Assembly: GCA_016869175.1 (NCBI GenBank)
Contig: VGEV01000003.1
Coordinates: forward strand, 1-59,887
Direction: 5' to 3'
DNA length: 59,887 nt
Origin: Alphaproteobacteria bacterium
GTDB taxonomy: Bacteria; Pseudomonadota; Alphaproteobacteria; GCA-2731375
The stretch's first letter is position 1. Each line of letters begins with the position of its first letter. Of the stretch, positions 1-8,158 are shown piece by piece. The notes beneath the pieces are model-generated. The model ran no database searches, was not told the DNA's origin, and saw only the letters and a program-made list of their open reading frames with translations. The translations under genes were made by a program, and so were the position numbers.

Positions 1-1
1 G

Positions 2-571
2 CTGCGCCGGGCCAGCGAGCGGGGCCACGCACGGGCACAAGTTCATCTGGCAATGGCACTGGCTTCTGGGCGCGGCGTGCCGCCCGATCCGGTCGAGGCG
101 GCCAGCTGGTTCCGCCGCGCGGCGGAAGCCGGCGAGCGACTGGCGCAGACCCGGTTGGGGTTGCTGCTGGAGCAGGGCCAGGGGGTTGCCGCCGACCCGG
201 CCGAGGCGGCCCGCTGGTTCGCCAAGGCCGCCGAGGCCGGGGACTCGCTGGCGCAGTTCGGATTGGCCCTGCTGCTGGATGCGGGCCGCGGCGTGCCGCG
301 CGACCGGTCGGGTGCGCTGCACTGGTATCGGCGCTCGGCGGCCCAAGGCCGACCTGAAGCGCAATTCAACCTTGCCGACTACCATCGCCAAGGCATCGCC
401 ACGCCCGCCGACCCGATCGAAGCCTATGCCTGGCTGTGGCGTGCGGCGGCGCAAGGCTTCGAACCGGCGCGCGACAACCTGCGGGCTCTTGCCCGCGAGC
501 TGGGCGCCGAACAGCGCGCCGAAGCCGAGCGCCGGGCGCGTGACTGGCAGCCCCGGCCGGAGCAGCCCTAA
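2..571 (+). CDS. Sel1-like repeat protein, 5' end outside window
   Basis: The reading frame is open from base 2 and ends at TAA 569-571, so the N-terminus lies upstream of the window. An internal ATG at 53 exists, but the Sel1 pattern already runs before it. About four Sel1 (TPR-like) units of roughly 36 residues are visible, each with the pattern A..G..AQ..L, G.GV..D, A..W and AA..G. They are followed by a fifth, degenerate unit (AYAWLWRAAAQG) and a charged tail. Sel1 repeats form alpha-helical solenoids that bind other proteins; no enzymatic function can be inferred. No signal peptide can be assessed because the start is missing. The downstream amt gene starts 93 bases later, so the two are probably separate units. 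Confidence 0.85.
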   Translation: MRRASERGHARAQVHLAMALASGRGVPPDPVEAASWFRRAAEAGERLAQTRLGLLLEQGQGVAADPAEAARWFAKAAEAGDSLAQFGLALLLDAGRGVPRDRSGALHWYRRSAAQGRPEAQFNLADYHRQGIATPADPIEAYAWLWRAAAQGFEPARDNLRALARELGAEQRAEAERRARDWQPRPEQP

Positions 572-663
572 GACGACGGTTGAGCGTGCGCTCGACTGGG
601 CTTATGAGGCGGTCCTATAGGCCAACAGAGAGACGCCGCGCGGCACGGCGGACGGGGAGAGGC

Positions 664-1962
664 ATGCGAACTCGGGAGCTTTGGCTGACCGTATTGCTGG
701 CCGCGGCGGCGGACCCAGCCTGGGCGGCGGACGCGGCGGCGCTGAACGGCGCCGATACGGCCTGGCTGCTGACAGCCACCGCGCTGGTGCTGTTCATGAC
801 CATGCCGGGATTGGCGCTGTTCTATGGCGGCCTGGTGCGCATGCGACATGTCCTGTCCGTGCTGATGCATTGCCTGGCGATCGCCAGCGTGGTCAGCCTG
901 GCATGGCTCGCGGTCGGCTACAGCCTCGCCTTCACCGCAGACCAGAGCGGGCTTGGGCTGATCGGCGGCCTGGAGCGCGCCTTCCTGTCCGAGGTCGCGC
1001 GCGACACGCTGAAGGGGACGGTGCCGGAAAGCCTGTTCTTCATGTTCCAGCTGACCTTCGCCGTGATCACGCCGGCGCTGATCGTGGGCGCCTATCCCGA
1101 GCGGATCCGGTTTTCGGCGGTGCTAGTTGTCAGCCTGCTGTGGCTGCTTGTCGTCTACGTACCGGTCTGCCACTGGGTTTGGGGCGGCGGCTGGCTTGCC
1201 AAGCTGGGGGTGATAGATTTCGCCGGCGGCATCGTGGTGCATACCACGGCTGGCGTCTCGGCCCTGGTGCTGGCGGGCCTGCTGGGGCCGCGCCGCGGCT
1301 TTCCCCGCGAAGTGCGACCGCCGCACAGCCCGGGCCTGACGGTGCTGGGGGCCGGCATGCTGTGGGTCGGCTGGTTTGGCTTCAACGGTGGCAGCGCGCT
1401 GACGGCCGATGGCAATGCCGCCATGGCGATCACGGTGACGCATATCGCCGCCTCGGCCGGCGCCATCGCCTGGGCGGCGATGGAATGGCTGCGGTTCGGC
1501 CGGCCGAGCGTGGTTGGCACGGCGACCGGCCTGATCGCCGGATTGGCCACCATCACGCCGGCCGCCGGCGCGGTCGGTCCTGCGGCCGCCATTGCGATCG
1601 GCCTGCTGGCCGGCTTGCTCTGCCAGGTCATGACCACGCTGGTGAAACAGCAATGGCGGATCGACGACACGCTGGACGTGTTCGCGGTGCACGGCGTGGG
1701 CGGGATCCTGGGCAGCCTGCTGACGGGTCTGTTCGCCGCTCTCGTTTTGGGCGGCGTCGGTTACGCCGAAGGCCAGAACATGTTGGGACAACTGGGCGTG
1801 CAGGCCCTGGGCGTAGGAGTTGTGGCTCTCTGGTCCGCGCTCGCGACGTTTTTCTGCGCCAAGGCGGCGGCGGCCCTGGGCGGGCTGCGCGCACCGGAGG
1901 AGGCGGAGATCGAGGGTCTCGACCTCGTGGCCCACGGCGAACGCGGCTACGATCTGCGCTAG
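664..1962 (+). CDS. amt: Ammonium transporter, Amt family
   Basis: A 432-residue Amt/Rh channel for ammonium uptake across the inner membrane. It begins with a likely cleavable signal peptide (about residues 1-23, ending AWA), as in E. coli AmtB, followed by about eleven membrane helices. The conserved pore elements are present: the GLALFYGGLVR segment after helix 1, the Asp of IDFAGG, the first pore histidine in GGIVVHTTAG and the second in FAVHGVGGILG. The ATG at 664 is preferred because it follows GGGGAGAGGC and opens the signal peptide; an in-frame ATG at 580 would add an unrelated leader. A PII gene follows 24 bases after the stop, the standard partner that plugs the channel when nitrogen is plentiful. 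Confidence 0.96.
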   Translation: MRTRELWLTVLLAAAADPAWAADAAALNGADTAWLLTATALVLFMTMPGLALFYGGLVRMRHVLSVLMHCLAIASVVSLAWLAVGYSLAFTADQSGLGLIGGLERAFLSEVARDTLKGTVPESLFFMFQLTFAVITPALIVGAYPERIRFSAVLVVSLLWLLVVYVPVCHWVWGGGWLAKLGVIDFAGGIVVHTTAGVSALVLAGLLGPRRGFPREVRPPHSPGLTVLGAGMLWVGWFGFNGGSALTADGNAAMAITVTHIAASAGAIAWAAMEWLRFGRPSVVGTATGLIAGLATITPAAGAVGPAAAIAIGLLAGLLCQVMTTLVKQQWRIDDTLDVFAVHGVGGILGSLLTGLFAALVLGGVGYAEGQNMLGQLGVQALGVGVVALWSALATFFCAKAAAALGGLRAPEEAEIEGLDLVAHGERGYDLR

Positions 1963-1986
1963 CGTGATGGCAACGGGAGCGGAAGC

Positions 1987-2325
1987 ATGAAACTGCTGAT
2001 GGCGGTGATCAAGCCGCACCGGCTGGACGCCGTGCGCGATGCCCTGACGGCCATTGGCGTGCAGGGCCTGACCGTGACCGAGGTCAAGGGCTATGGCCGC
2101 CAGCGCGGCCATACCGAGGTCTATCGGGGCGCCGAATATGTCGTCAACTTCGTGCCCAAGGTGAAGATCGAGATCGCGCTCAGCGACGAACTGGCGGAGC
2201 GCGCTGTCGAGGCGGTGCAAGCCGCCGCCCGCACCGGGCAGATCGGCGATGGCAAGATTTTCGTCTACGAGCTTGACCGCGCGGTGCGCATCCGCACCGG
2301 CGAAACCGACGCCGAGGCACTCTAG
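1987..2325 (+). CDS. glnK: Nitrogen regulatory protein PII
   Basis: A 112-residue PII signal protein, full family length. The T-loop carries YRGAEY with Tyr51, the residue uridylylated by GlnD. The second PII signature is present around TGQIGDGKIFV (about residues 83-93), and the C-terminal RIRTGE binds nucleotide. PII senses ATP/ADP and 2-oxoglutarate. Its position right after amt argues for the GlnK role, reversible block of the ammonium channel, rather than the GlnB role, though sequence alone does not separate them. The order amt then PII is the reverse of the common enterobacterial glnK-amtB. The start follows a GGAGCGGAAGC stretch. Confidence 0.95.
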   Translation: MKLLMAVIKPHRLDAVRDALTAIGVQGLTVTEVKGYGRQRGHTEVYRGAEYVVNFVPKVKIEIALSDELAERAVEAVQAAARTGQIGDGKIFVYELDRAVRIRTGETDAEAL

Positions 2326-2351
2326 CCGCCGGCCGGACCACGGAGCGCGAA

Positions 2352-3026
2352 ATGGCTTGGCTGTTGCTTGCCACGGCATTCTTCGTCGGCATTCACCTGC
2401 TGGTCGCCGGCACGCGGTTGCGCGATCGGCTGGTCGCGAATTTGGGCGAGGGTGCCTACCGGGGCCTGTTCTCACTTGCGTCGATCCTGGGCCTGGGGGC
2501 GATGGTCTGGAGCTACAACCGCGCGCCCTTCCTGCCGGTCTGGGATCTGGGGCCGGGTGCGCGGCATGCCGCGGCGCTGCTGCTGCTGCTGGGTTTCCTG
2601 CTGGCGGTGCCTGGGCTGACCACGCGCAACCCGACCGCGGTCGGTGCGGACAACGCGCTTCTCCGACCGCCGGCCGGCATCGTTGCGGTCACCCGACATC
2701 CTTTCCTTTGGGCCGTTCTGCTCTGGGCGGTGGGACATCTGTTGGCGAACGGTGATGCCGCTTCGATCGCGTTTTTCGGCGGCTTCCTGGTGCTCGCCCT
2801 GTTCGGGCCGTTCAGCATCGATGCCAAGAAGGCACGGCTGCGGCCGGACACTTGGCCGGCCTTCGTTGCTGCGACGTCCTGGCTGCCGTTCCAGGCCATT
2901 GCGCAAGGCCGGGCCCGGCTTGACTGGCGCGAGCTTGGCTGGTGGCGGCCGACGCTCGGCCTGCTGGCCTATCTCGCTTTCGTCTTCTACCTGCACGAAG
3001 CGTTGTTCGGCTTGCGGCCGATCTAG
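2352..3026 (+). CDS. NnrU family integral membrane protein
   Basis: A 224-residue polytopic membrane protein with about seven hydrophobic segments. It resembles NnrU/methyltransferase-like membrane proteins, with the family's central TRHPFLWAVLLWAVGHLLANGD block (about residues 115-136; RHP and the later N.D are typical) and the FGxxSIDAKK segment (about 150-160). NnrU was named from nitrite/nitric oxide reduction clusters, but many members lie outside denitrification loci and the biochemical role is unsettled. It starts 26 bases after glnK and could be co-transcribed with amt-glnK, which would be a loose nitrogen link. The start codon follows GGAGCGCGAA. Confidence 0.85.
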   Translation: MAWLLLATAFFVGIHLLVAGTRLRDRLVANLGEGAYRGLFSLASILGLGAMVWSYNRAPFLPVWDLGPGARHAAALLLLLGFLLAVPGLTTRNPTAVGADNALLRPPAGIVAVTRHPFLWAVLLWAVGHLLANGDAASIAFFGGFLVLALFGPFSIDAKKARLRPDTWPAFVAATSWLPFQAIAQGRARLDWRELGWWRPTLGLLAYLAFVFYLHEALFGLRPI

Positions 3027-3039
3027 CGGAATTCGTCCC

Positions 3040-3068
3040 TTGACTGGACAAGGGGCGGGCGATATTTA
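3040..3068 (+). promoter_or_regulatory. Sigma-70-like promoter of the ArsR operon
   Basis: A -35 box TTGACT (3040-3045) and a -10 box TATTTA (3063-3068) are separated by exactly 17 bases, an unusually clean match to the housekeeping consensus in this GC-rich sequence. Transcription would start near 3075, at or within the ATG at 3074, so the ArsR message would be leaderless or nearly so. Confidence 0.7.
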
Positions 3069-3086
3069 ACGTTATGGTTAGATATC
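3061..3086. promoter_or_regulatory. Dyad operator overlapping -10 box and start codon
   Basis: An imperfect palindrome has arms GATATTTAAC (3061-3070) and GTTAGATATC (3077-3086), matching at 9 of 10 positions around a 6-base centre. It covers the -10 box and the ArsR start codon. The size and placement fit an autoregulatory site for a dimeric winged-helix ArsR repressor; binding itself is inferred. Confidence 0.65.
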
Positions 3087-3427
3087 AGCAGCCGCTCGAC
3101 CGCACCTTCATCGCGCTCGCCGATCCGACCCGACGCGCCATCCTGGCGCGGTTGAGCCTGGGCCAGGCAACCGTGGGCGAGCTGGCGGCGCCATTCGCCA
3201 TGTCCTGGCCCGCGGTGACCAAGCATCTCGACGTGCTGGAGGGTGCGCGACTGATCGAACGCGAGCGGCGCGGGCGAGAGCGGCTTTGCCGGCTGCGACC
3301 GGTGGCATTGCGCGAGGCGGATGCCTGGCTGGAACCGTTCCGGCAGTTCTGGCAGGACGCGTTCGACAACCTGGCAAGGCATTTGGCGCAACCGAGCGGG
3401 GCGACCGAGGAGAGCGAGCATGGCTGA
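3074..3427 (+). CDS. ArsR/SmtB-family transcriptional regulator
   Basis: A 117-residue winged-helix regulator. The N-terminal LADPTRRAILARL is the hallmark of ArsR proteins paired with SRPBCC partners. The recognition helix region is MSWPAVTKHLDVLEGARLIERERRGRER (about residues 43-70). No metal-binding ELCVCDL cysteine motif is present, so it probably does not sense arsenic or other metals through the classical site. It overlaps the next gene by 8 bases, the usual arrangement for ArsR-SRPBCC pairs. A dyad over its own promoter suggests autorepression. Confidence 0.93.
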   Translation: MVRYQQPLDRTFIALADPTRRAILARLSLGQATVGELAAPFAMSWPAVTKHLDVLEGARLIERERRGRERLCRLRPVALREADAWLEPFRQFWQDAFDNLARHLAQPSGATEESEHG

Positions 3428-3899
3428 AACCTCGGCGGTGCAGCCTGCATTGCTGCGTCTTGCCCGGCTGTTTCCGGTGAGCACCGATCGGCTTTTCCAG
3501 GCCCTGATGAACGAGGCCGAAGTGGCTGCCTGGCTGCACCCGGCCGGCATGACCTGCGCCGAGTGCCGTTGGCCGGCGCGGGTTGGCACGAATTGGCGCC
3601 TGGTGCTGGTCAACAGTGACGGCAGGCGCTTCCCGGTCGGCGGCCGATTCCTGGAGATCGTGCCCAGCCGACTCGTGCGCCTGACCTGGATTTGGGAAGA
3701 GCACGATTATGCCGGCATCGAGACGATCGCGACGCTGAGCGTCGAGCCGAAAGCCGAGGGCACTCTGCTGACCTTGGAACAGCAGGGACTGCCCGACGAG
3801 AAAGCCCGGCGCGCGCATGCGCAAGGCTTCGGCGCGTCGCTGGACAACCTGTCGCAACACGTGCGGTCGACCACGAGCAGGGAAGGAGCCAAGGCGTGA
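3420..3899 (+). CDS. SRPBCC (AHSA1-like) domain protein
   Basis: A 159-residue single-domain protein of the START/Bet v1 (SRPBCC) superfamily, AHSA1 subgroup. Family traits are the opening VSTDRLFQALMNEAEVAAWLHP (about 22-43), the middle GGRFLEIVPSRLVRLTW strand pair, and the C-terminal long helix ending SLDNLSQHV. Such domains form a hydrophobic cavity for small ligands, and in ArsR-coupled operons they are suspected ligand-binding or stress proteins without a defined reaction. The ATG at 3420 was chosen because it overlaps the ArsR stop and yields a normal-length domain; an upstream in-frame alternative would run into ArsR coding sequence. Confidence 0.88.
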   Translation: MAETSAVQPALLRLARLFPVSTDRLFQALMNEAEVAAWLHPAGMTCAECRWPARVGTNWRLVLVNSDGRRFPVGGRFLEIVPSRLVRLTWIWEEHDYAGIETIATLSVEPKAEGTLLTLEQQGLPDEKARRAHAQGFGASLDNLSQHVRSTTSREGAKA

Positions 3900-4534
3900 A
3901 CGAGCTGGTGATCTATGGCAGCCCGCTGTCGAGCTATGTGCGGACGGTCCGCCTGGCCGCGCACGAGAAGGGCGTCACCTACACGTTGAGGGAGGTCAAT
4001 TGGCGCAAGCCCGAATACCGCGACCTGCATCCCTTCAACAAGATGCCGGCGATGAGCCACGGCGAGTTCAAGCTCTACGAGGCGCAGGCCATCGCCCACT
4101 ACCTCGACGAGGCGTTTCCAGGCCCCTCGTTGCAGCCGGCCGACGTGAAGGCGCGGGCGCGCATGGAACAGTGGATCAGCGCGATCAACGCCTACCTGTT
4201 CCCCACGCTGGTGATGGGGCTCATCTTCCAGCGCATCATCGGCCCGCTGTCGGGCAAGCTGCCGGACGAAGCGGCCATCAAGGCGATGCTGCCGGAAGCC
4301 GAGCGGCAGATCGACCTGGTGGAGCGCGCGCTGGCCGAAGGTGGCTGGCTGGCCGGCTCCAGCATGAGCCTGGCCGACCTGTTCCTGATGCCGGTCTTCT
4401 ACTATCTCAACCAGACGCCCGAGGGTCGGCCGCTGTTGCAGGCCCGCCCGAACATCCAGGCGACGGGCCGCAAGGTGGAGGCGCTGGCGAGCTTCCAGGC
4501 GACCATGCCACCCATGCCGAAAGCCGCCGAATAG
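3896..4534 (+). CDS. Glutathione S-transferase family protein
   Basis: A 212-residue cytosolic-type GST. The N-terminal thioredoxin fold begins LVIYGSPLSSYVRTVR, with Ser residues in the catalytic loop (about 9-10), followed by the substrate-loop FNKMPAM (cis-Pro) and YEAQAIAHYLDE, which binds the glutathione gamma-glutamyl group. The C-terminal helical domain spans about residues 90-205 and contains the capping motif AGSSMSLADLFLMPVF. The start is GTG at 3896, overlapping the SRPBCC stop by four bases (GTGA), so the three genes form one translationally coupled operon. A detoxification role is likely; the substrate is unknown. Confidence 0.92.
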   Translation: MNELVIYGSPLSSYVRTVRLAAHEKGVTYTLREVNWRKPEYRDLHPFNKMPAMSHGEFKLYEAQAIAHYLDEAFPGPSLQPADVKARARMEQWISAINAYLFPTLVMGLIFQRIIGPLSGKLPDEAAIKAMLPEAERQIDLVERALAEGGWLAGSSMSLADLFLMPVFYYLNQTPEGRPLLQARPNIQATGRKVEALASFQATMPPMPKAAE

Positions 4535-4540
4535 GATCGC

Positions 4541-6016
4541 TCAGCAAAACCAAGTGCGATAGGCCCGCTCCGACAGGCGGTATTCCAGGATGCGGTGATT
4601 GTTGGTGTCGCTGACCAGGAGCCGCCCGCCCGCCGCGGCGATGCCGGCCGGCTCGGCCAGCGGCAGGCAGAGCGCGTCCTCGCACAGGAACCCCTCGTCT
4701 AGGTCGCCGACGCTGCGCTGCGCCAGATCGACCCAGCGCAGCCTGGCATTGTAGCTGTCGGCGACGACCAGGCCGCCGTCGCGCCAGGCAAGACCCAACG
4801 GATGTTGCAGGCGGGCCTGCGGGAACGGCCCGTTGACATGGCCGAACTCGAACAGCCCGGCCCCCACCAGCGTGCCCACCCGCGGCCGCTCTTCCAGCGT
4901 CGCCAGGCGCAAGGACGAGGTCTCGCTGTCGACGAAGAACACCGCGTCCCGCGCCGGCGATAGCGCCAAGCCGCTGGGCTGCGCCAGCCTCGCCCGGGCC
5001 GCGTGTCCGTCGACGATGTCCTCGCCGCCGTCGCCCGCCAGCCGCGCCAGCAGGCCGCTCGTCAATTCGATCTGGCCAAGCTGGTGCGTCCCGGCATTGG
5101 CGAACAGCAGCCGGTCGCCCGCCAGTGCCAGATCCCAGGGCGAGGCGAGCGCGGCGTCGCGTGCGTCCTCCCAGCCCAGCAGCGCCCGCCCGCGTTGCCC
5201 GGCGCCAGCCAGCGTGGTGACCGTGCCGGCCGTCAGATCGACCGCGCGAATGGCATGGTTGCCGGTATCCGCGACGAACAGCCGGTCCGCCCCGGCCTCC
5301 AGGCCCTGTGGACTGTTGAAGCAGGCGGCCGCAATCCCGCCATCGGCGAAGCCGGGCCGGCCGCTGCCCAGACGCAGCAGTTCGCGGCCCTGGTCGGACA
5401 CCACCGCCACCTGGTGGTGGCCGGCATCGGCAATGGCCCAAGCGGGCTGGCCGCGAAACGACAGCGGCTTGATCTTGCCGGGAAACGACAGCCGACCGTG
5501 GACCGGCGCCGGCGCGGTGAGTTCGATGGCTGCTGGGCGCAAATGCCCGCCTCGCCGCGCTTCCTCCAGCAGGCGGCGCAGCGTCTGTATCAGGCGCGCG
5601 GCGTCGGGCTCGCCCGAACTCTGGCCGATCACATAGCCATCCGGCGAAACGATCACCAGCGTCGGCCAGACCTTTACCGCATAGTCGCGCCATACCTGCA
5701 TCTCGGGATCGTGCAGCACCGGATGGCCGATGTCGTAGCGGGCGATCGCCTGGCGGACGTTGCCGGCATCCTTCTCGGCGGCGAATTTCGGCGAGTGCAC
5801 GCCGATCACCGCCACCTCGGTCGGGAACGCCTCCTCCACCTGGCGCAAAGTCGCCAGCACGTGCAGGCAGTTGATGCAGCAGAAGGTCCAGAAGTCGAGC
5901 AGCACCAGCCGGCCCGCCAGCGCCTTCAGGCTCAGCGGTTCAGCGACATTGAGCCATTCGGTACCCGGCCGGGCAAGCTCCGGCGCCCGCACCGGTGCCG
6001 GCGCTGGTTCGCTCAA
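4541..6016 (-). CDS. Thioredoxin-like/NHL-repeat fusion protein (NHLRC2-like)
   Basis: About 491 residues. An N-terminal thioredoxin-like domain (about 10-150) carries the redox motif WTFCCINCLH, with a CxxC embedded in CCINC. It is followed by a six-bladed NHL beta-propeller (about 170-490) with repeated F..PQGL, LFVADTGNHAIR, LAQPSGLAL and LVSDTNNHRI blades. This is the layout of eukaryotic NHLRC2 and its bacterial relatives, whose function is not settled. The start is set at TTG 6016 because it overlaps the upstream aminotransferase stop (TTGA) and immediately precedes the domain; longer in-frame extensions are antisense-like noise over the aminotransferase. No signal peptide is evident, so it is probably cytoplasmic. 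It ends the minus-strand run. Confidence 0.85.
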   Translation of the reverse strand: MSEPAPAPVRAPELARPGTEWLNVAEPLSLKALAGRLVLLDFWTFCCINCLHVLATLRQVEEAFPTEVAVIGVHSPKFAAEKDAGNVRQAIARYDIGHPVLHDPEMQVWRDYAVKVWPTLVIVSPDGYVIGQSSGEPDAARLIQTLRRLLEEARRGGHLRPAAIELTAPAPVHGRLSFPGKIKPLSFRGQPAWAIADAGHHQVAVVSDQGRELLRLGSGRPGFADGGIAAACFNSPQGLEAGADRLFVADTGNHAIRAVDLTAGTVTTLAGAGQRGRALLGWEDARDAALASPWDLALAGDRLLFANAGTHQLGQIELTSGLLARLAGDGGEDIVDGHAARARLAQPSGLALSPARDAVFFVDSETSSLRLATLEERPRVGTLVGAGLFEFGHVNGPFPQARLQHPLGLAWRDGGLVVADSYNARLRWVDLAQRSVGDLDEGFLCEDALCLPLAEPAGIAAAGGRLLVSDTNNHRILEYRLSERAYRTWFC

Positions 6017-7170
6017 TTGCGCAGGCGCGGACTGACCGGGGCGAAGTCGGCCAGGGCCTGGAACAACCGGTCGACGTCGCCGCGCGTGTTGTAGACATGC
6101 GGCGTCACGCGCAAGGCATCGCCCCGTTGGCTGACATGCACGCCGCGTTCGGCCAGCTTCGCGGCGGCGCCGTGCGGCAGGCCGCCCGGAAATCGCAGAC
6201 CGATATAGTGCGCCGCGCGGTAGCGCGCGGGATGGGAACGCAGCCCCATGGCGGCGCCGCGCTCGGCGATTTCCTCGGTCAGCGGGCGCAGCGTCCGGGC
6301 GATGTTGTCGATGCCCCAGTCCAGCAGTTGGCTGAGGCCGGCGCTGGCCACCGGCAACAGCGCGAAATTGGCGCATTCGCCGACATCGAAGCGCCGGGCC
6401 TCCACGGCAAAGGGCAGTTTGCGGCCGACCAGCCGCTCGAACGCCGGATCGACCGAGCGGGAGTAGTAATTGTACTCGAGGGGGACATCGTTTCGCCGGC
6501 GCGGCGCGACATAGAGGAAGCCGACCGAGTAGGGACCGAACAACCACTTGTAGCCGGCGCAGACCGCGTAGTCGGGATCGACTGCCGCCAGATCGAATGG
6601 CCAGGCGCCCAGCGTCTGAGTCAGATCCAGCACCAGCGCCGCCCCCACCTCGCGCGTGCGCCGGGCGACCGCCACCAGGTCCACCAACGTGCCGTCGGTC
6701 CAATGGCATTGCGGCAGCGCGACGATGGCGGTGCCGGGGGTGATGGCGGCCAGGATGGCCGGCGTCCAGTTGCCGTCCTCTGGCCAGTCGACCACGGTGA
6801 AAACGGCGCCCACCGCCTTGGCCTTGATCCGCCAAGGTTCGATATTGGAGGGAAATTCGTTCGCCATCACCACCACCTGCTGGCCCGGCAGCAGCGGCAG
6901 GTTGTTGGCGGCGATGGCGATGCCGTAGCTGGCCGAGGGCACCAGTGCGATGTCCTCGGCCTGGGCGCCGAGCAACTGGCCGAACAGCGCCCGCGCCCGT
7001 TCCGGGCCGTCCAGGAAATCCTTGCCAACCACCTGCCAGGGCCGGAGCTTGCGATCGATGCCCTCGCGCCCCGCCGCCGCCGCCGTCTTCAGCAGCGGCG
7101 ACAGGTAGGCGCAGTTGAGATAGGCAACGTCCGCCGGCAGGTCGAACAGGTGTCGCTGGCTTTCCAGCAT
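6013..7170 (-). CDS. Aminotransferase class V-fold PLP enzyme
   Basis: A 385-residue fold-type I PLP enzyme of the class V family (isopenicillin-N epimerase/cysteine desulfurase-like). The N-terminal YLNCAYLSP matches the usual 'YLNNAGxSP'. The Schiff-base lysine lies in CAGYKWLFGPYSVGFLYV (about residue 220), and LVLDLTQTLGAWPFDL holds the PLP-contacting Asp. The C-terminal domain has GVHVSQRGDALRVTPHVYNT, where the Arg binds substrate carboxylate. The ATG at 7170 is 1 base past the upstream gene's stop; an ATG at 7200 would overlap that gene. The substrate is unknown, but adjacency to another aminotransferase and a cysteine desulfhydrase-like enzyme points to amino acid or sulfur-amino-acid breakdown. 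Confidence 0.88.
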   Translation of the reverse strand: MLESQRHLFDLPADVAYLNCAYLSPLLKTAAAAGREGIDRKLRPWQVVGKDFLDGPERARALFGQLLGAQAEDIALVPSASYGIAIAANNLPLLPGQQVVVMANEFPSNIEPWRIKAKAVGAVFTVVDWPEDGNWTPAILAAITPGTAIVALPQCHWTDGTLVDLVAVARRTREVGAALVLDLTQTLGAWPFDLAAVDPDYAVCAGYKWLFGPYSVGFLYVAPRRRNDVPLEYNYYSRSVDPAFERLVGRKLPFAVEARRFDVGECANFALLPVASAGLSQLLDWGIDNIARTLRPLTEEIAERGAAMGLRSHPARYRAAHYIGLRFPGGLPHGAAAKLAERGVHVSQRGDALRVTPHVYNTRGDVDRLFQALADFAPVSPRLRN

Positions 7171-7171
7171 G

Positions 7172-8131
7172 TCAGCCGCCCGCCGCCGCCATGCCGGCAT
7201 TGATCCGCCAGACCGGCTTCAGCCAGTTCTGATAGGCCGGAAGCTGGCCGCGCGTGCAGGCATCGTAGGCATCATAGAGCCGTTGGGTCAGCGGGCCGAC
7301 GCCGCCGTTGCCGACCTTCATGCCGTCGACGTTGACGACCGGCGTCACCTCGTAGCCGGAGCCGCAGAGAAAGATCTCGTCGGCCGCGTAGAGTTCGCTG
7401 CGGTCGATCTCGCGTTCCTGCACCTTCTTGCCCAGTTCCTTCTCGAACAGCGTGATCATGCTGGCGCGGGTGATGCTTTCCAGAATGCCGTCGGTCACCG
7501 GCGCGGTCATCGGCACGCCGTCGCGCACCATCATGATGCAGGCGCCGGCGCTCTCCGCCACCTTGCCCGAAGGGGTCAGCAGGATCGCCTCGTCATAGCC
7601 GTCGCCGCGCGCCTGCAAGGTGGCGAGGCGGCCGTTATGGTAATTGGCGGCGCACTTGATGCGCGGCGGCATGCTGGCATCGTCGATCCGGCGCCAGGAG
7701 CTGACTTGCGCCTTCACGGTCTTGTCAGCCAGGCTCTTCTCGTGCCGGTTGACCACCAAGCAGCCAAGCGCCACCGGCCCGCGGCTGTCCAGAAAGCCCT
7801 CGCCCAGCACGTAGGCCGACAGACGGATGTGGCTGTCGTTGCGCATCTCGTTCTTGGTCAGCACGTCGAGCAGGATCTTCTCCATCTCGTCGTTGCTGTA
7901 GGACTGTTCCAGCCGCATCACGCGCATCGAATATTGCAGGCGGTCGAGATGCTCCTTCAGGCGAAACACGTTGACCTCGCCCGACTTCTTGTTGCGGTAA
8001 GCGCAGATCCCCTCGAACACGGTGGCGCCATACTTCACCGCGCAGGACAGGATGTGCACCTTGGCCTCGCGTTCCGGCACCATCTTGCCGTCGAAGTAGA
8101 TGTAGCTGCCAGTGGCGGCGAATTTGACCAT
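7172..8131 (-). CDS. ilvE: Branched-chain amino acid aminotransferase-like (class IV)
   Basis: A 319-residue fold-type IV PLP aminotransferase of about IlvE length. It opens with YIYFDGKMVPEREAKVHILSCAVKYGATVFEG, the substrate-domain signature, and has LYRNKKSGE-type Phe/Arg elements. The PLP lysine lies in PPRIKCAANYHNGRLA (about residue 163), then DEAILLTPSGKVAES, where the Glu contacts the PLP nitrogen, and GILESITR. The catalytic-loop segment reads AESAGACIMMVRDG rather than the common 'EGSGSNIF'. An ATG with upstream GGAGGAACCC marks the start. It may make or degrade branched-chain amino acids, or be a D-amino-acid or other class IV transaminase recruited to this cluster. Confidence 0.85.
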   Translation of the reverse strand: MVKFAATGSYIYFDGKMVPEREAKVHILSCAVKYGATVFEGICAYRNKKSGEVNVFRLKEHLDRLQYSMRVMRLEQSYSNDEMEKILLDVLTKNEMRNDSHIRLSAYVLGEGFLDSRGPVALGCLVVNRHEKSLADKTVKAQVSSWRRIDDASMPPRIKCAANYHNGRLATLQARGDGYDEAILLTPSGKVAESAGACIMMVRDGVPMTAPVTDGILESITRASMITLFEKELGKKVQEREIDRSELYAADEIFLCGSGYEVTPVVNVDGMKVGNGGVGPLTQRLYDAYDACTRGQLPAYQNWLKPVWRINAGMAAAGG

Positions 8132-8158
8132 CGGGTTCCTCCGTCGGTTCGGTCTTGC

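Noticed and set aside
580..663. ATG 580 as the amt start
   Set aside because: It would put an unrelated basic leader before the signal peptide; ATG 664 has a ribosome site.
6017..6835. Upstream extension of the thioredoxin-NHL protein
   Set aside because: It lies over the aminotransferase in another frame and reads as low-complexity sequence; a TTG overlapping the aminotransferase stop is the better start.
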